Both the position numbers and the translations under genes were made by a program. 64,000 bases of DNA from Amblyornis subalaris (lineage: Eukaryota > Chordata > Aves > Passeriformes > Ptilonorhynchidae), in the NCBI GenBank assembly GCA_018881555.1, contig JACAXG010000026.1:6429965-6493964 (forward strand), read 5' to 3'. A model generated the notes under the pieces. That model worked only from the letters and a program-made list of their open reading frames with translations. It ran no database searches and was not told where the DNA came from. Positions 11,941 through 22,819 of the stretch are shown here, piece by piece; positions within the stretch are counted from its first letter, which is position 1, and the number at the start of each line of letters is the position of its first letter.

Positions 11941-14900
11941 AAAAAAGCCTTATTCACAATACAGTCAAAGCCCTTACATGTACAAAACCACCTTCCTAGT
12001 ACTGACCCCTTGCCTGTGCTGGTGCCCTCAGTCTTGTATCTCATTCCACTTCATTCCACAGCTTCTCCCCTCAGCCTTCTCCTTTCCCCCTGCTCCCAGG
12101 AAAGGGGTGAGAGCTGCCCCACAGTCCCCCCGTGTTGCGCAGGGACAGCTTGGGGCTGCCAGTCCCTTCCCTGGCAGCATTCCCAGAGCTGGAGCTGGGC
12201 AATGGGCACTCTGGGAACCCAGTTCAGGCCTGCTTAGGCCAAGGGCAGCCCAGACACCCCTGAGACCCACCCCTGGGACATCTGTCCCCAGCAGTAACAA
12301 GCGTAACACACTTCCTGGGTGACAATGTAATATTCTTAATTTAAAAAAAATGAAAGGCAGCTACTCTGAGTATGACTGTTTTGTACTTAATTTNGCACTA
12401 AGGAAAACTGACAAAACTGATGGAGAACAGTTTTAAAAAATAATATAGTCTGTTGAAATAATTGACTTCCTTCTAATTCCTTTTTTGCAAAAATGAACAT
12501 TACCCATATTCTCATAATGTATTCCATAAAAGATGAGTGATTTATGAAAGACCTGCTTGTGATGAAGAATTAAAAACATGCAGCCACAGATTCAGATCTT
12601 AATTGTATGCTTTGTGTTTCCTAGTAATTTGATAATAAATCTTTCATCTTTTAGTGGCATAGGCTAATGTTAACAGAAAAATCATTTGGTTTTCAATAAA
12701 GAGGTCAGCTACTCTTCTGCTTCATTTCAGCACATCCTGTGCTACACAAAATAGATAGCAAATATTTCTCACTTTTCTGCAGGTCTCCAGCAGCAATCTC
12801 CCTAATTCCAATATTAAGGTCCAAAAAGGGGCATTATGCTTGAAAAGAACTCACCAAATAAACAATTCCTCCAGTGTTAAACATTCACTGGCTATACAAT
12901 AATTTGGTCTGAGAAATATTAATTTCTTTTCTGTATCATAAATTTAAAAAGTATTTTATCCAAGTGAGCCATTCCCATTAACTTGATCATGTGACACCCG
13001 TCAAAGTTAGCTCAGCCCAGGGCGTGTAGCCTATCAGTATCAAGAAAAAAATCATATTTATTGGGTAAAAAACTGCATTCATCTATCTGACATCAGTGGG
13101 ATGCAGTTTGAGAAGTGCAGCCTTCCCAGGGCAAGGGAATGCAGCACTAGGGAAGTGAAGAGGCACCATGAGAGGCTCTGTGCCACAGTGCTGCCCTGAG
13201 GATTGGCAGAAAGGTTGTTATAGAAACGCTCTCACATGCAAAAATTAAAATATTTCTTCTGCTATCACGAGGTTCCTGGTAGCTCCACTGTTAGATGCGC
13301 CTGCCACTCAGCATCCCAGTACTTTTCCCTAACAAAAGAAAAAAACCTCCTAAAGATACAAACAATGGCTCCATCCAAGGGAAATAGTAGCAAACCATTC
13401 TTTGTTCTTTGAATTAAAATGCCTCCTTTTGTTTAAATCTTTGATCTGCTTTGCTTAGCCTATGACAATTCAATAACTATTTGCATACCATTGATTTTCT
13501 CCTAAAGCTAAAGTCATCAGACATTTGGATCACAGCCAGTTTTTCCAAACCTGGATGGATAGAAACAATTGCATAATTTTTAATGGTAGCTAGATTCTGA
13601 CTCTGAGATTTTCTTCAGTTGTTGGATTGTCAGAATAAATGCTGAACAAACACTCATGTCGTGTAGCATTATAGTTATTGTTCAAAAGTGCTGGTCGATA
13701 TTTGCTTGCACATTAACTAATAGCACTGACTATTTCACTGCCCATACAATATCATAGTTAATAGCAATTGTGATGCCTCGCACCACAAAAAAAACAAATT
13801 GGCTTCAAAAAAATCAATAGATTCCTTGTTTTGTGTCAGGGAAGAAAGACAAACAATAAGTTATGAATTTTGAATTAATCATTTAGTGTGACAACGTGGT
13901 ATTCAGGATTCATTTGAGTGATAGTTATGATTCACTGTAGAGTCAAATTCTAATCTGAAATGCACGTCTGAGTGTCTTGGCTGTTTTCTTGTGGACAAGT
14001 CACGGCGACAGTGTCTGAACAAATTTTCTGAGGCAAAGTGTGTAATACAAGTTTGGAGATTGCACCACCAGTTTTGCCTGGCTGGTGCCATTTGTGGATT
14101 GTTCAAGTTGGAGCAACATGAATTTGACTCATGATACAACACGAATAGGACATCTCACCCTGGTTTGAGACAAATAGAATATAGATAGAGAATAACAGAA
14201 AAGTGATTTACCTAAATGAACATCCCTACGTTTCAAATATAAGCATTCTGAGGTTCTCTCGGAGAGAGGACACCCACAAAGGAAAAAAGACATCCACAGC
14301 ACAAATAACCTAGCAGGTATGGCATGCAGGCTATGACAGTAATCTAACAACAGAAACACATCAAAATGGAGTGGCTTTTTGGAGGCTGCTTAGGCTGAAA
14401 AATATTGCTGCTTTTAAGGGAAGAGTTCTCTCTGTTTTATCATAATGATCTGATACAGGGTTTTTTTTGATAATTCAAACCCATTTTTTTTCAGAGCAGA
14501 TATACTAAGGATGCAGTATCAACGATGTTTTAGCATGACAAATTATCTTCATTCATACTCATGGCAGGATAATCTCTTATCTTTTTCTATCTGAACAAAT
14601 AACAGCTTGCTGCAATACTAAAGCATTGGTTACATTGTGCAGAGGTTTAATACGTCAAACATTCAGCATGGATAATTGCAGAATATTCATGATTGGTAAT
14701 CCCCTCAGCACCTCCTCATCAAGGACAGTGCCTCTCCTGCCTATGCATGTTTATGTCTGCGTTGGTGCTTTGCTTTAAACTCACTCCCTTTATTCCAGAA
14801 ACGTCTTTGTCTGTGCCAGAATCATGTGCTAGAGTTTTGTACCAACAGATAATACCTGAAGGATAAATTTAGACCTGAAGTACTACAGTCTCTGCTTTGC

Positions 14901-14969
14901 TGCATATATATTTTTTTTTTTTATTGTGCAATTTATATATAATTTTTTCCTACATGGCCCTGAAATATT

Positions 14970-15346
14970 TGACGGAACATCAGAGACAACATGTTATGAA
15001 CTGACGACAGCCCCCATTCTCTGTCCCCTTGTGCTGCACAGGTGGAAGAGGTAGAGAATCAGGAAAAAGTTCAGCCTGGGAAGGGTGGAAGGCTGCTTGG
15101 AAGGCATTTTTAAGATTTGGTTTTACTCCTTATTGTCCTACTGTGATTTGATTGATAACAAATTAAAGTAATTTCCCTGAGCCAAGTCCGTTTTGCCCAT
15201 GTTGGTAACTGGTGAGTGACACTCTCTGTCCTTATCTCGACCCACGAGCCTTTTGCTGTATTTTCTCTCCCCTGTCCAGCTGAAAAGGGGAGAGATGGAG
15301 TGGCTTTGGTGGGCACCTGGTGTCCAGCCAGGGTCAAATCCCCACA
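14970..15346 (-). mobile_element. Avian endogenous retrovirus-type LTR fragment, minus orientation
   Basis: Read on the minus strand it starts TGTGGGGATTTGACCCTGG and continues GGTGCCCACCAAAGCCACTC, GGCTCGTGGGTCGAGATAAG, CATGGGCAAAACGGACT, AATCAAATCACAGTAGG and AATAAGGAGTAAAACCAAATC. It runs parallel to the plus-strand copy that begins at 22065, so both belong to one family. It stops at an AT/T-rich stretch near 14970 and so lacks the distal half. I recognise the sequence type from passerine LTRs but cannot assign the exact family. No gag, pol or env sequence is beside it. Confidence 0.65.
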
Positions 15347-15349
15347 ACT

Positions 15350-17385
15350 AGCTACATTATTCAACCTTCTTATTTATTTTTCCTTCAGATAGCAGACCAT
15401 GGGCACCTTGAGGTATCAAAGTAATTTAAGAGAAATCACATAAACAATGCCATTAAAAAGGCATGTATAAAAAAACATGCTCAAAAACCAAAGCAGTAAT
15501 AAAATTGAATAATGTGGGTCAAAGAACTATAATCCTTTTATTTGAAAGGTTGAGATGTTACTGGTGGAAACAAACATCATGGCAGGATGCAGATGAGGAG
15601 AAGAAATTGAATGACAGAGGAAATTCCAATGGAGAAACGTTAAAATATGAGAATCAGGAGAATGGATAAATGAGGTGTTAAAGTAGTGTTTGTGTAAGTG
15701 TCCCAGATGAGTTGCAGATTTATATGCAGAGAGAAGGAGACAAAAAATGGACACATGGATATGGAGATAACACAAGGGAAGAAGTAGGAAGTATCTAGGA
15801 GAATGAGATGCTAGGATACTGAGAAAGGGTAAAGAATCTGACAAATAGAATGAACAGAGACACGCCAGGTCCCTTTTTATGCCTGTGAATTTCCTGACAA
15901 GCCCAGCACTGTGTGCCTGCACACCAGGCCCAGGCCCAGCTGTGGGCAGTTGCTGATGCTGTTGTTGAAGGCAATGGATTATATTAACTTGAGGATAGCA
16001 CTAAAACAGATTCTCACCACTTCTCATCACTGCAGGGAAGCAGCTTTTGGCGAAGGCTTGAATCGCTTCGCCACATCAGTTTTTAATTGTCTCACTGATA
16101 CCACTTAGCCAAAACTTCAAACACTTTGCCTCATAATTGTTTCTTTAATATCATTGCCAGACTCACTAATTGGATGCTTTGAATATGCCTGTACTTTACC
16201 CTCAGGTCATTTTATCATACATTTACATTCTTCATCACAGCAGATGAAAACAAGCACAATTTTTAATCTTCACTCCTTTCATGGCATTTCTTTTGCACTG
16301 GTGTCAAATAAATAACTTCATAATTTTGAATTACAGAACAGTGTGGCTCATTATTTCTTATTAATTGTCTTAACAAAAATTATCCAATTGTCAATTACAA
16401 GTGTTCAAATTGTAATCAGATGAAGATCTGCTTTATTTTGCTTTTTCAAGCTCTCACAAGAACAAATAAAAGTGGGAAATTATTTTCAGGAAAACAAGTG
16501 TGGACCCCTCCTATTGCTTCTTACTAAACAGACCCTGAAAAAAAAAGTCACTTCCCTGATGATATTCTCCAGACTTTTCACTTTATCCCCGTGGTCCAGA
16601 ATCTGGAACTACCAGGAAACAGCTGTGCTATCAAAGCATTCCTGTACAGAGGTCTCAAACACATCAAAAATACCAAACTGGAACTCAATGTTCAGGAAAA
16701 TTATTCTGAGCAAGTACACCTCAAGCAACAGTTACAACTGCTTTTTTTATAGAAATGGGGGAATATTCCTGTTTTAAAGGACCCAAAAAATTACTGAGAA
16801 GTCAGTAAATTAGGAAGAGAGAGTGAGTAGCAGGAAGTCCCTAAGAAGGCACTGCATACTATTAGTAGCAACTGGACTCAAATGGAACAATAATAAATAA
16901 AAATTTAAAAAAATAAATAAATAAGATATTCTGGTTATTAAGGACATCAATTTTATTTCAATGATAGTAGTTTGTACCACAGGCTTCTGGTGATGATGAT
17001 TAACAGCAATTCCTTTTACCCTGATGGGCAGGAAAATGTGTGTGTGTTTCTGGAAGGCAAATTGTACAGGGTTAAGGAATATGGCTACAAGGAGTCAAAT
17101 AGACTTTTTTTCGTAATCTGTGATGTTCAAAGCACTAAATAATCAGAGGAAAAAAAAAGAACTGGAATGAAATCAACTTTTTGAGACTGCATCACTGTAT
17201 TTGCGACATGTCTTTCTATCCTTATGATATTTCTACCATATTCTAGAGAAATATGCAATTTGCAATTAATAAAACCAAATTAAGATCACAGAAAAGGAGA
17301 ATTCAATTGAATTCACCTATTAAGAGATCATTCTGCCAGTGATTTCCTGCAACTGAGCATCTCAAAACCCATCCTTAAGATCACA
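15350..17385. other. Intergenic, no gene recognised
   Basis: Includes a purine-rich stretch (about 15590-15860) that leaves a 131-codon frame open on the minus strand by composition, and an AATAAATAAA-type A/T repeat at 16885-16925. Confidence 0.5.
16885..16925. repeat. A-rich AAATA simple repeat
   Basis: Short run of AATAAA and AAATA units. These create polyadenylation-like hexamers that are not evidence of a gene. Confidence 0.7.
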
Positions 17386-17770
17386 GTTTGGGAANGACCT
17401 CTGGAGTTCTGTTATTCGTCCTCCCACTCACAGCAGTGCCAGCTACACGGTCATACAGGCAGCTCAGAGTGTTGTCCACATTGGTCTTGAAAACCTCAGG
17501 GATGGAGTCTGCAAAGTCTCTCTGGACAACCGGCTCCATTGGCTACCTGTCCTCAGGTGTCAGGTACAGATCAAACAGGACAGATCCCAGGATAACCCTC
17601 ACGGGTACTGGCCTAGGGATAGGGTAGGATTAACTGCATCGCTCTCTGAGCTGAGCCATCAAGTCAGTTTTGGATGGCCATCTGGACCATAAAACTGTGA
17701 TTTGAACAAAAAAATATCGTGGAGGAAAGCATCAAAAGCTTTGATAAAGTCAAGGTAAATGGTATTTTAT
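17385..17770 (-). mobile_element. Old CR1 LINE remnant, 3' half, with a reverse-transcriptase scrap
   Basis: On the minus strand the segment next to 17770 reads [12 protein letters not shown], the conserved CR1 reverse-transcriptase block around YLDFSKAFD. Further along it ends with CR1 3' text (CAGAACTCCAGAGGTC then TTCCC). Part of the element between these is missing. It forms one element with 18175-18530, split by a younger insertion. Confidence 0.75.
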
Positions 17771-18174
17771 CGAGCACCTCTCCTATGAAGAACGGCTGAG
17801 AGAATTGGGATTGTTCAGCCTGGAAAAGAGAAGGCTTTGGGGTGACCTAATTGTGGCCTTCCAGTACCTGAAGGGAGCCCATAGGAAAGATGGAGAGAGA
17901 CTATTTACCAGCGCATGTAGTGACAGGACAAGAGGGAATGGCTTCAACTGACAGACAGTGGGTTTAGAGTACATTTTAGGAAACAATTCTTCCCTGTGAG
18001 GGTGGTGAGGCACCGGCACAGGTTGCCCGGAGAAGCTGTGGATGCTCCATCCCTGGCTGGATTGGATGGAGCTCTGAGCAATCTGGTCTAGTGGAAGGTG
18101 TCCCTGCCCAAGGAAAGGGGGTTGGAACTAAATGACCTTTAAGGTCCCTTCCAACGTAGGCCATTCTATGATTC
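17771..18174 (+). mobile_element. Younger CR1 3' copy inserted into an older CR1
   Basis: Starts GAGCACCTCTCCTATGAAGA and runs through TTGGGATTGTTCAGCCTGGA, GTGACCTAATTGTGGCCTTC, CTGTGAGGGTGGTGAGGCAC and CTTTAAGGTCCCTTCCAAC to the ATTCTATGATTC tail. It is 5'-truncated and closely resembles the copies at 29576 and 59725. The sequences on each side form one interrupted minus-strand CR1. Confidence 0.88.
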
Positions 18175-18530
18175 CGCATCTGCTACACTTCCTTAATTCA
18201 CAGACCAAGGCATTTCACCTCAGAAGGTAATCAGGTTGGTTAGGCATGATTTATCCTTGGTAAATCCACGATGGCTGATAACCACTTTCTGCTCTATATA
18301 TGGAACAATACATTCCAAAGTAGATTCCTTCGTGGGATTGAAGTGCAGCCAACCAGCCTGCAGTAGATTACTTGGCCATGTTTTGAGATGAGCATGACAT
18401 TTACCTTCCCCCTTCCATCAGAGGTGTCCCTGTGATTTGCATACCCTTTCAAATGTGACAGTGGCTTTGCAAGGACATTGACCAGTTCTGCCATCACCTT
18501 TGAATGATTCCATGGACTTGTGCTGGTCAA
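18175..18530 (-). mobile_element. Old CR1 LINE remnant, reverse-transcriptase region (5' side of the split element)
   Basis: The minus strand encodes a degraded stretch resembling CR1 open reading frame 2. It includes KVMAELVNVLAKPLSHLKG, KVNVMLISKHGQ, RLVGCTSIPRR (compare the CR1 block YRPVSLTSIPGKVME) and, nearer 18200, a scrap like the HGFTKGKSCLTNLI block. A stop codon near 18290 interrupts it. It is a dead fossil, continuous with 17385-17770 once the plus-strand insertion is removed. Confidence 0.75.
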
Positions 18531-20436
18531 GTTATCCCTGACCTAATCTTCACCCACTGCTGTTTCACAGCTGCACAAGAATAATTTAATTGCACTAAAG
18601 TCTCCCTGGATTTCAGTGGGACACATGCAGCAATGAGCTGTGAGCAGACAGGGGGAGGGTTTAACTACACGTGCCATGAGAAAACTCATAAACTTTTTTA
18701 AGCAATAGAATTTGTGGAGAAAAAAGTGTTAAAATGTGCTTCAGAAGAACATGGTGTTTTTAAGCAGGGTTTCAGAGAGCAAGAATCCCAAATTCCAAGC
18801 ATTCGTACTAAACAACACATGCACACAAACACTGCAATAAATAATAAAGAAGGGAAATAACTCTTCAGTACTGTTCCATGATAGGAGGAACAATATGAGC
18901 AATTTCACACCAAATTAGCTACTGGGAGAACCCAGTAGTTAATTCCTTAGAGAGCAAACGAAAGGAGAGATGTAGCAATTATTCTATAGTGTCATCTTTA
19001 AATAGATCTGAAAAGCATTACTAATGTCTAAATGATTTTTTTTCATTTTTATGTAAAGAAATGTTGTGTAAGAGATTCTATTTCTCAGCAGACTGAGATG
19101 CATTGTAGAGCCTCAAAGAAAGCTGGGACAGGATAAGAAGCTTTTTACACCACTAAGCATGAGAACAAGTACGGTTGATGCTGGCAAACTTCAGAGCCCT
19201 CTGAGAGTCACTACTCCTTCAGACTCTGGAGCTATGTCAGGAAATTGTTCGGATGGCACAATCATCCAAATATTTCCACTCTGCTCAACACTTCAGACGA
19301 TGCATTTTTGTCTAGAATAAAGTTAAAAATATTGAACATTTTACAAACAAAGTGAAAAAGGTTTCCTTTACTGCCATGTTAAATTTAATAATGCTACATC
19401 CTTCCTGACATGTTAATCTGTGTGATTTATTATGGTATGGAAGACAATTTCAGAGAAATGGAAAGAAATCCTAACAGCAAATTCGTGCTAAGTCCACTGT
19501 TACCATACAAAGATAACAGCTTTTCTTAAGGAGTCTGTCTACAGTGAGATAGGTTTGCTTTAAAACTTAATATCAGCTTTTACGACTGAAAGAGAAAACT
19601 GAAATAAAACATGAGCATAAATGAAAAAAATTATACAAAAATTACTATAATTATGAACATCAAAGTTATTTATCAAAACTCCATCTTCTTTATGCTAATT
19701 ATTTTCCCAACAGATTATTCTGAATAGGATGAAGCCATCGCAGTCATGAAAGAAAACTAGTGTTTTCCTGTTCCCTGATAATTAGTCATTCATATTTAGA
19801 TAGTCTTCATTCACTGCTGCACAGGTGCCTCAACCTTTGCCACACAACGTCGAGCTGTATTTAAAGAAATACTCTTTGAATACTTCTATAGGAATAATAA
19901 AGAACTGTATTAACAGCTTAATCGCCCTGCTCTCTCCAAACAAGAGAACTGTCATGTGAAATTCATCTCTTTTTTTTTTTTGTCAGAAACATGCACAAAA
20001 CAGTTCTGACACTAAAATATGACAACGTTGTATCAGCAAGCCTGCTTCAGCAGCCCTGCTAATTTAACACCCCATTCAGCAGATATTCAATTTCCGTGGC
20101 TGTTGGCCATGAAGTTTCAGTGAACTTCTATGGGTTGGCACCTGCAAAGCTTAATTCCAATTCCATAAACATAAATTCCTGCCTTCCTCATCGCAGATAT
20201 GTTAAGTGCTGACTGTGGCTACGACTCTCANCATGTCCTATTCCCATAACTATATATAGCAGTCAGCATTACATGTCCATCAGAATCATGAACTTGTGTT
20301 TNGACAGGCCACAACCAATGACATATTAGTGCCAGGAAAATCAATTAAGAATGGTGGAAATGAAGGTGTGCTCAGAGATGTTAAAACTGAAAGGGTTCCC
20401 TGATCAATGTATTCCCATCTGAAAAAGTTATTTACT
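18530..20436. other. AT-rich intergenic, nothing recognised
   Basis: No CR1 text, no plausible exon and no notable tandem repeat apart from a T-run near 19970-19981. Confidence 0.5.
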
Positions 20437-20630
20437 TAAGGCTACAGTAAGTAGATATTAGAAAAACATTCTTTACTTTGAGGGATGCCCCATCCCTGGA
20501 ATTGTCCAGGGCCAGGCTGGGTGGAGCTCTGGGCAATCTGGTCTGGTGGAAGGCGTCTGTGCCCATGGCAGGGGGTTGGAACTAAATCTGTAAGGTCCCT
20601 TCCACCCCAAGCCATTCTACGATTATGGTT
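20436..20630 (+). repeat. CR1 LINE 3' end
   Basis: Begins around AGTAGATATTAGAAAAACAT, continues ATGCCCCATCCCTGGAATTG, GGTGGAGCTCTGGGCAATCT and TAAGGTCCCTTCCACCCC, and ends CCATTCTACGATTATGG. The open frames here on both strands are CR1-derived shadows. Confidence 0.88.
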
Positions 20631-20634
20631 ATCC

Positions 20635-22060
20635 CATGAGCCAGGATTTTCTAAAGGAGAGGCACTGTTAGGATCCTTCACTGACTCAGTAATTTTACTC
20701 TCCCAGGGACACTGATTGGTGCATGAAGAGTGGTTTAGGCTAGACAGGGAGTTTACAAAAGATTCAATAAGGGAAGAATGTTCCTGAATGTCAGCATGTC
20801 TGGGTTTGCAATCTGAGCCACAAAACAACTCGAAATCTCAAATCTGAGTGCTTTTAATCAGAAATAGCTGAACTGCACAATTTAATGTTTCCATGCAAAA
20901 CTGTCATAAAATATCTGATTCATAAGATGAAAATATCATTATTTTCACTATTTTGTCTGACTCGGGATTAAAAGCTAATGAAATAACCAATGAGATAGCA
21001 GTCTGCTATTTCAATAAGCTTCTTAAAAGAATATCATCCTAATTGTCAATTGTCATCACTGATGACAATTGATATTGTCATCACTACTTTCAATAAAAAA
21101 AAAAACATTAGCTGCATCACATACATAATGTGAATGAGTAGATCAGGCCAATTTACAAGGCTATGGGAAGAGTTACATGAGATTATCACCAGATCACATT
21201 GACTGATCTACAGTGATGTTCCCATATCAATGCTGCCAGTTCTTTATAGTTTTGAAGGCCATTTAAAAATATTAAAAAATGTTAAATGATAAATATAATT
21301 AGTTTGTTGCTGGAATGGGTAGAGAGGATTTCTACTGTTTATTTAATCTTGAGTCTTGGATTCTGTTAAGTCTGTTCAAGAATGTGTGCATAGTACAGGT
21401 TTTATGGTAGCAAAGATACCTAAATGAGCTTTAAAACAAGCTGATGTGAAATCCAGAAACCACCATGTTAAAGCAGGAAATTTGGCATGGTCTAATTAAC
21501 CATGTAGAAACAAAAAATTACACTGATCGATTTATGCAGCCAAACTTTCATAACGAAACCTCCCTGCAGGCATCTTTATTTCAGATGACCCAAGATGGCA
21601 CCCTTCTGGTTGGTCAGAGAAGCCTCAAATTAACAAAACTCCCCCAGCCTTGGAGTCAGAATAATAAACAACTGCATGAATTAATGCTTTTGCTAGTAAA
21701 TATTAAAAGGGATGAGAGATTTACGTGCTGTTATGAAATTGATCGGGTTTGATCTCCTTAAAGAAAGGATGTAGTTTTTGAGTATATTTATTTTTATTAT
21801 TCTGCTAAACACAAGGACCGTTTGCATTTGATTCCAAAAATTATTGTTACACACAGAAGATCCACATTTCTTTCTTGACTATCACATGCCTGGCTGCTGG
21901 AAGGTGAATGACCAGCAGAACAGAAGTGGAAGTGCAGAGAGCTGTGCACCAGGAATGTTGAGTCTGTATTGGCCTCCAGGAGTTGGCTGTCCATCCATTT
22001 TGGTCAAGGTATATTGCCTTGCTGAAAGCTGTTTGTCCATCTGAAACCTTTGCCTGACTG
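20635..22060. other. Intergenic, contains one near-perfect palindrome
   Basis: AT-rich sequence without a recognised gene. It contains the 27-bp inverted repeat at 21046-21072. A 95-codon frame at 21465 resembles nothing known. Confidence 0.5.
21046..21072. repeat. Near-perfect 27-bp palindrome plus extra copy
   Basis: TCAATTGTCATCA and its exact reverse complement flank a single central C. A further direct ATTGTCATCACT copy follows at 21074-21085. It can form a cruciform or hairpin. No function is evident. Confidence 0.8.
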
Positions 22061-22064
22061 GTTC

Positions 22065-22815
22065 TGTGGTGGCTTGACCTTGGCTGGCTGCCAGGGGCCC
22101 ACCAAAGCCATTCCGTTATTCCCCCTATCAACGGCACAGGGGAGAGAATTAGGACAGAATAAGTTTGTGGGTCAAGATAAAGGACAGGGAGAGATGTCTC
22201 ACCAATTAATGTCATGGGCAAAACAGACTCAAACTGAGGGAATCAATTAAATTTATTACCAATCAAATCAGAGTAGGGTAATAAGAAATAAAACCAAATC
22301 TTAAAAACGCACCTTCTTCTCCCCCCCTGCCTTCTTCCCAGGCTCAACTTTACTCCTGATTTTCTCTAGCTCCTCCTCCACAGTGGCACAGGAGGACAGC
22401 GAATGAGGCCTGTGGTCAGTTCATCACAGGTTGTCTCTGCTGCTCCTTCCTCCACAGGGGGAGGACTCCTTACACTCTTTCCCTGTTCCAGTGTCTGGTC
22501 CTTCCCATGGGAGACAGTCCTCCATGAGCTCCTCCAGTTGAAGTCCTCCCCATGGGCTTCAGTTCTTCATGAAGTGCTCCGGTGTGCGTTTCCCATGGGG
22601 TCACAAGTCCTGCCAGGAAACCTGCTCCAGTGGGGGCTTCTCTCTCCACAGGTTCACAGGTCCTGCCAGGAGCCTGCTTCGGCAAGGGCTTCACATGGAG
22701 TCAAAACCTCCTTTGGGCATCCACCTGCTCCAGCAAGGGGTTCTCCATGGGTTGCAGGTGGATCTCTACCACGCCCCCTTACTGACTTGCACAGTAGACT
22801 TCTTACACAGTGAGG
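22065..22815 (+). mobile_element. Avian endogenous retrovirus-type LTR, apparently solo
   Basis: Starts TGTGGTGGCTTGACCTTGG. It has the same body as the minus-strand copy at 14970-15346 (GGGCAAAACAGACT, CCAATCAAATCAGAGTAGGG, AATAAGAAATAAAACCAAAT). It then extends another 350 bases through a C-rich part with imperfect internal repeats built on CCATGGG and TCCTGCCAGG units. That part resembles LTR sequence of passerine endogenous retroviruses. No viral genes are seen on either side and the exact 3' border is uncertain. Frames of 136 and 125 codons inside are composition artefacts. Confidence 0.65.
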
Positions 22816-22819
22816 GAAG

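Larger units (their letters stand above)
1190..14970. other. Long AT-rich intergenic stretch upstream of CHODL
   Basis: No gene is recognised. The stretch holds a short duplicated ACAGTGCTGTTA element (about 5348-5377), an A/C low-complexity tract (7347-7453), a TAAT-rich cluster with inverted repeats (11778-11940) and a GC-rich patch (about 12030-12310). The longest open frames (139 codons at 4804, 123 at 8190, 109 at 8828) have no recognisable domain, no promoter or splice context and are judged chance frames. Confidence 0.6.

Noticed and set aside
15527..15922. 131-codon minus-strand frame rich in Ser, His and Leu
   Set aside because: The plus strand is purine-rich here, which suppresses stops on the minus strand; no domain found.
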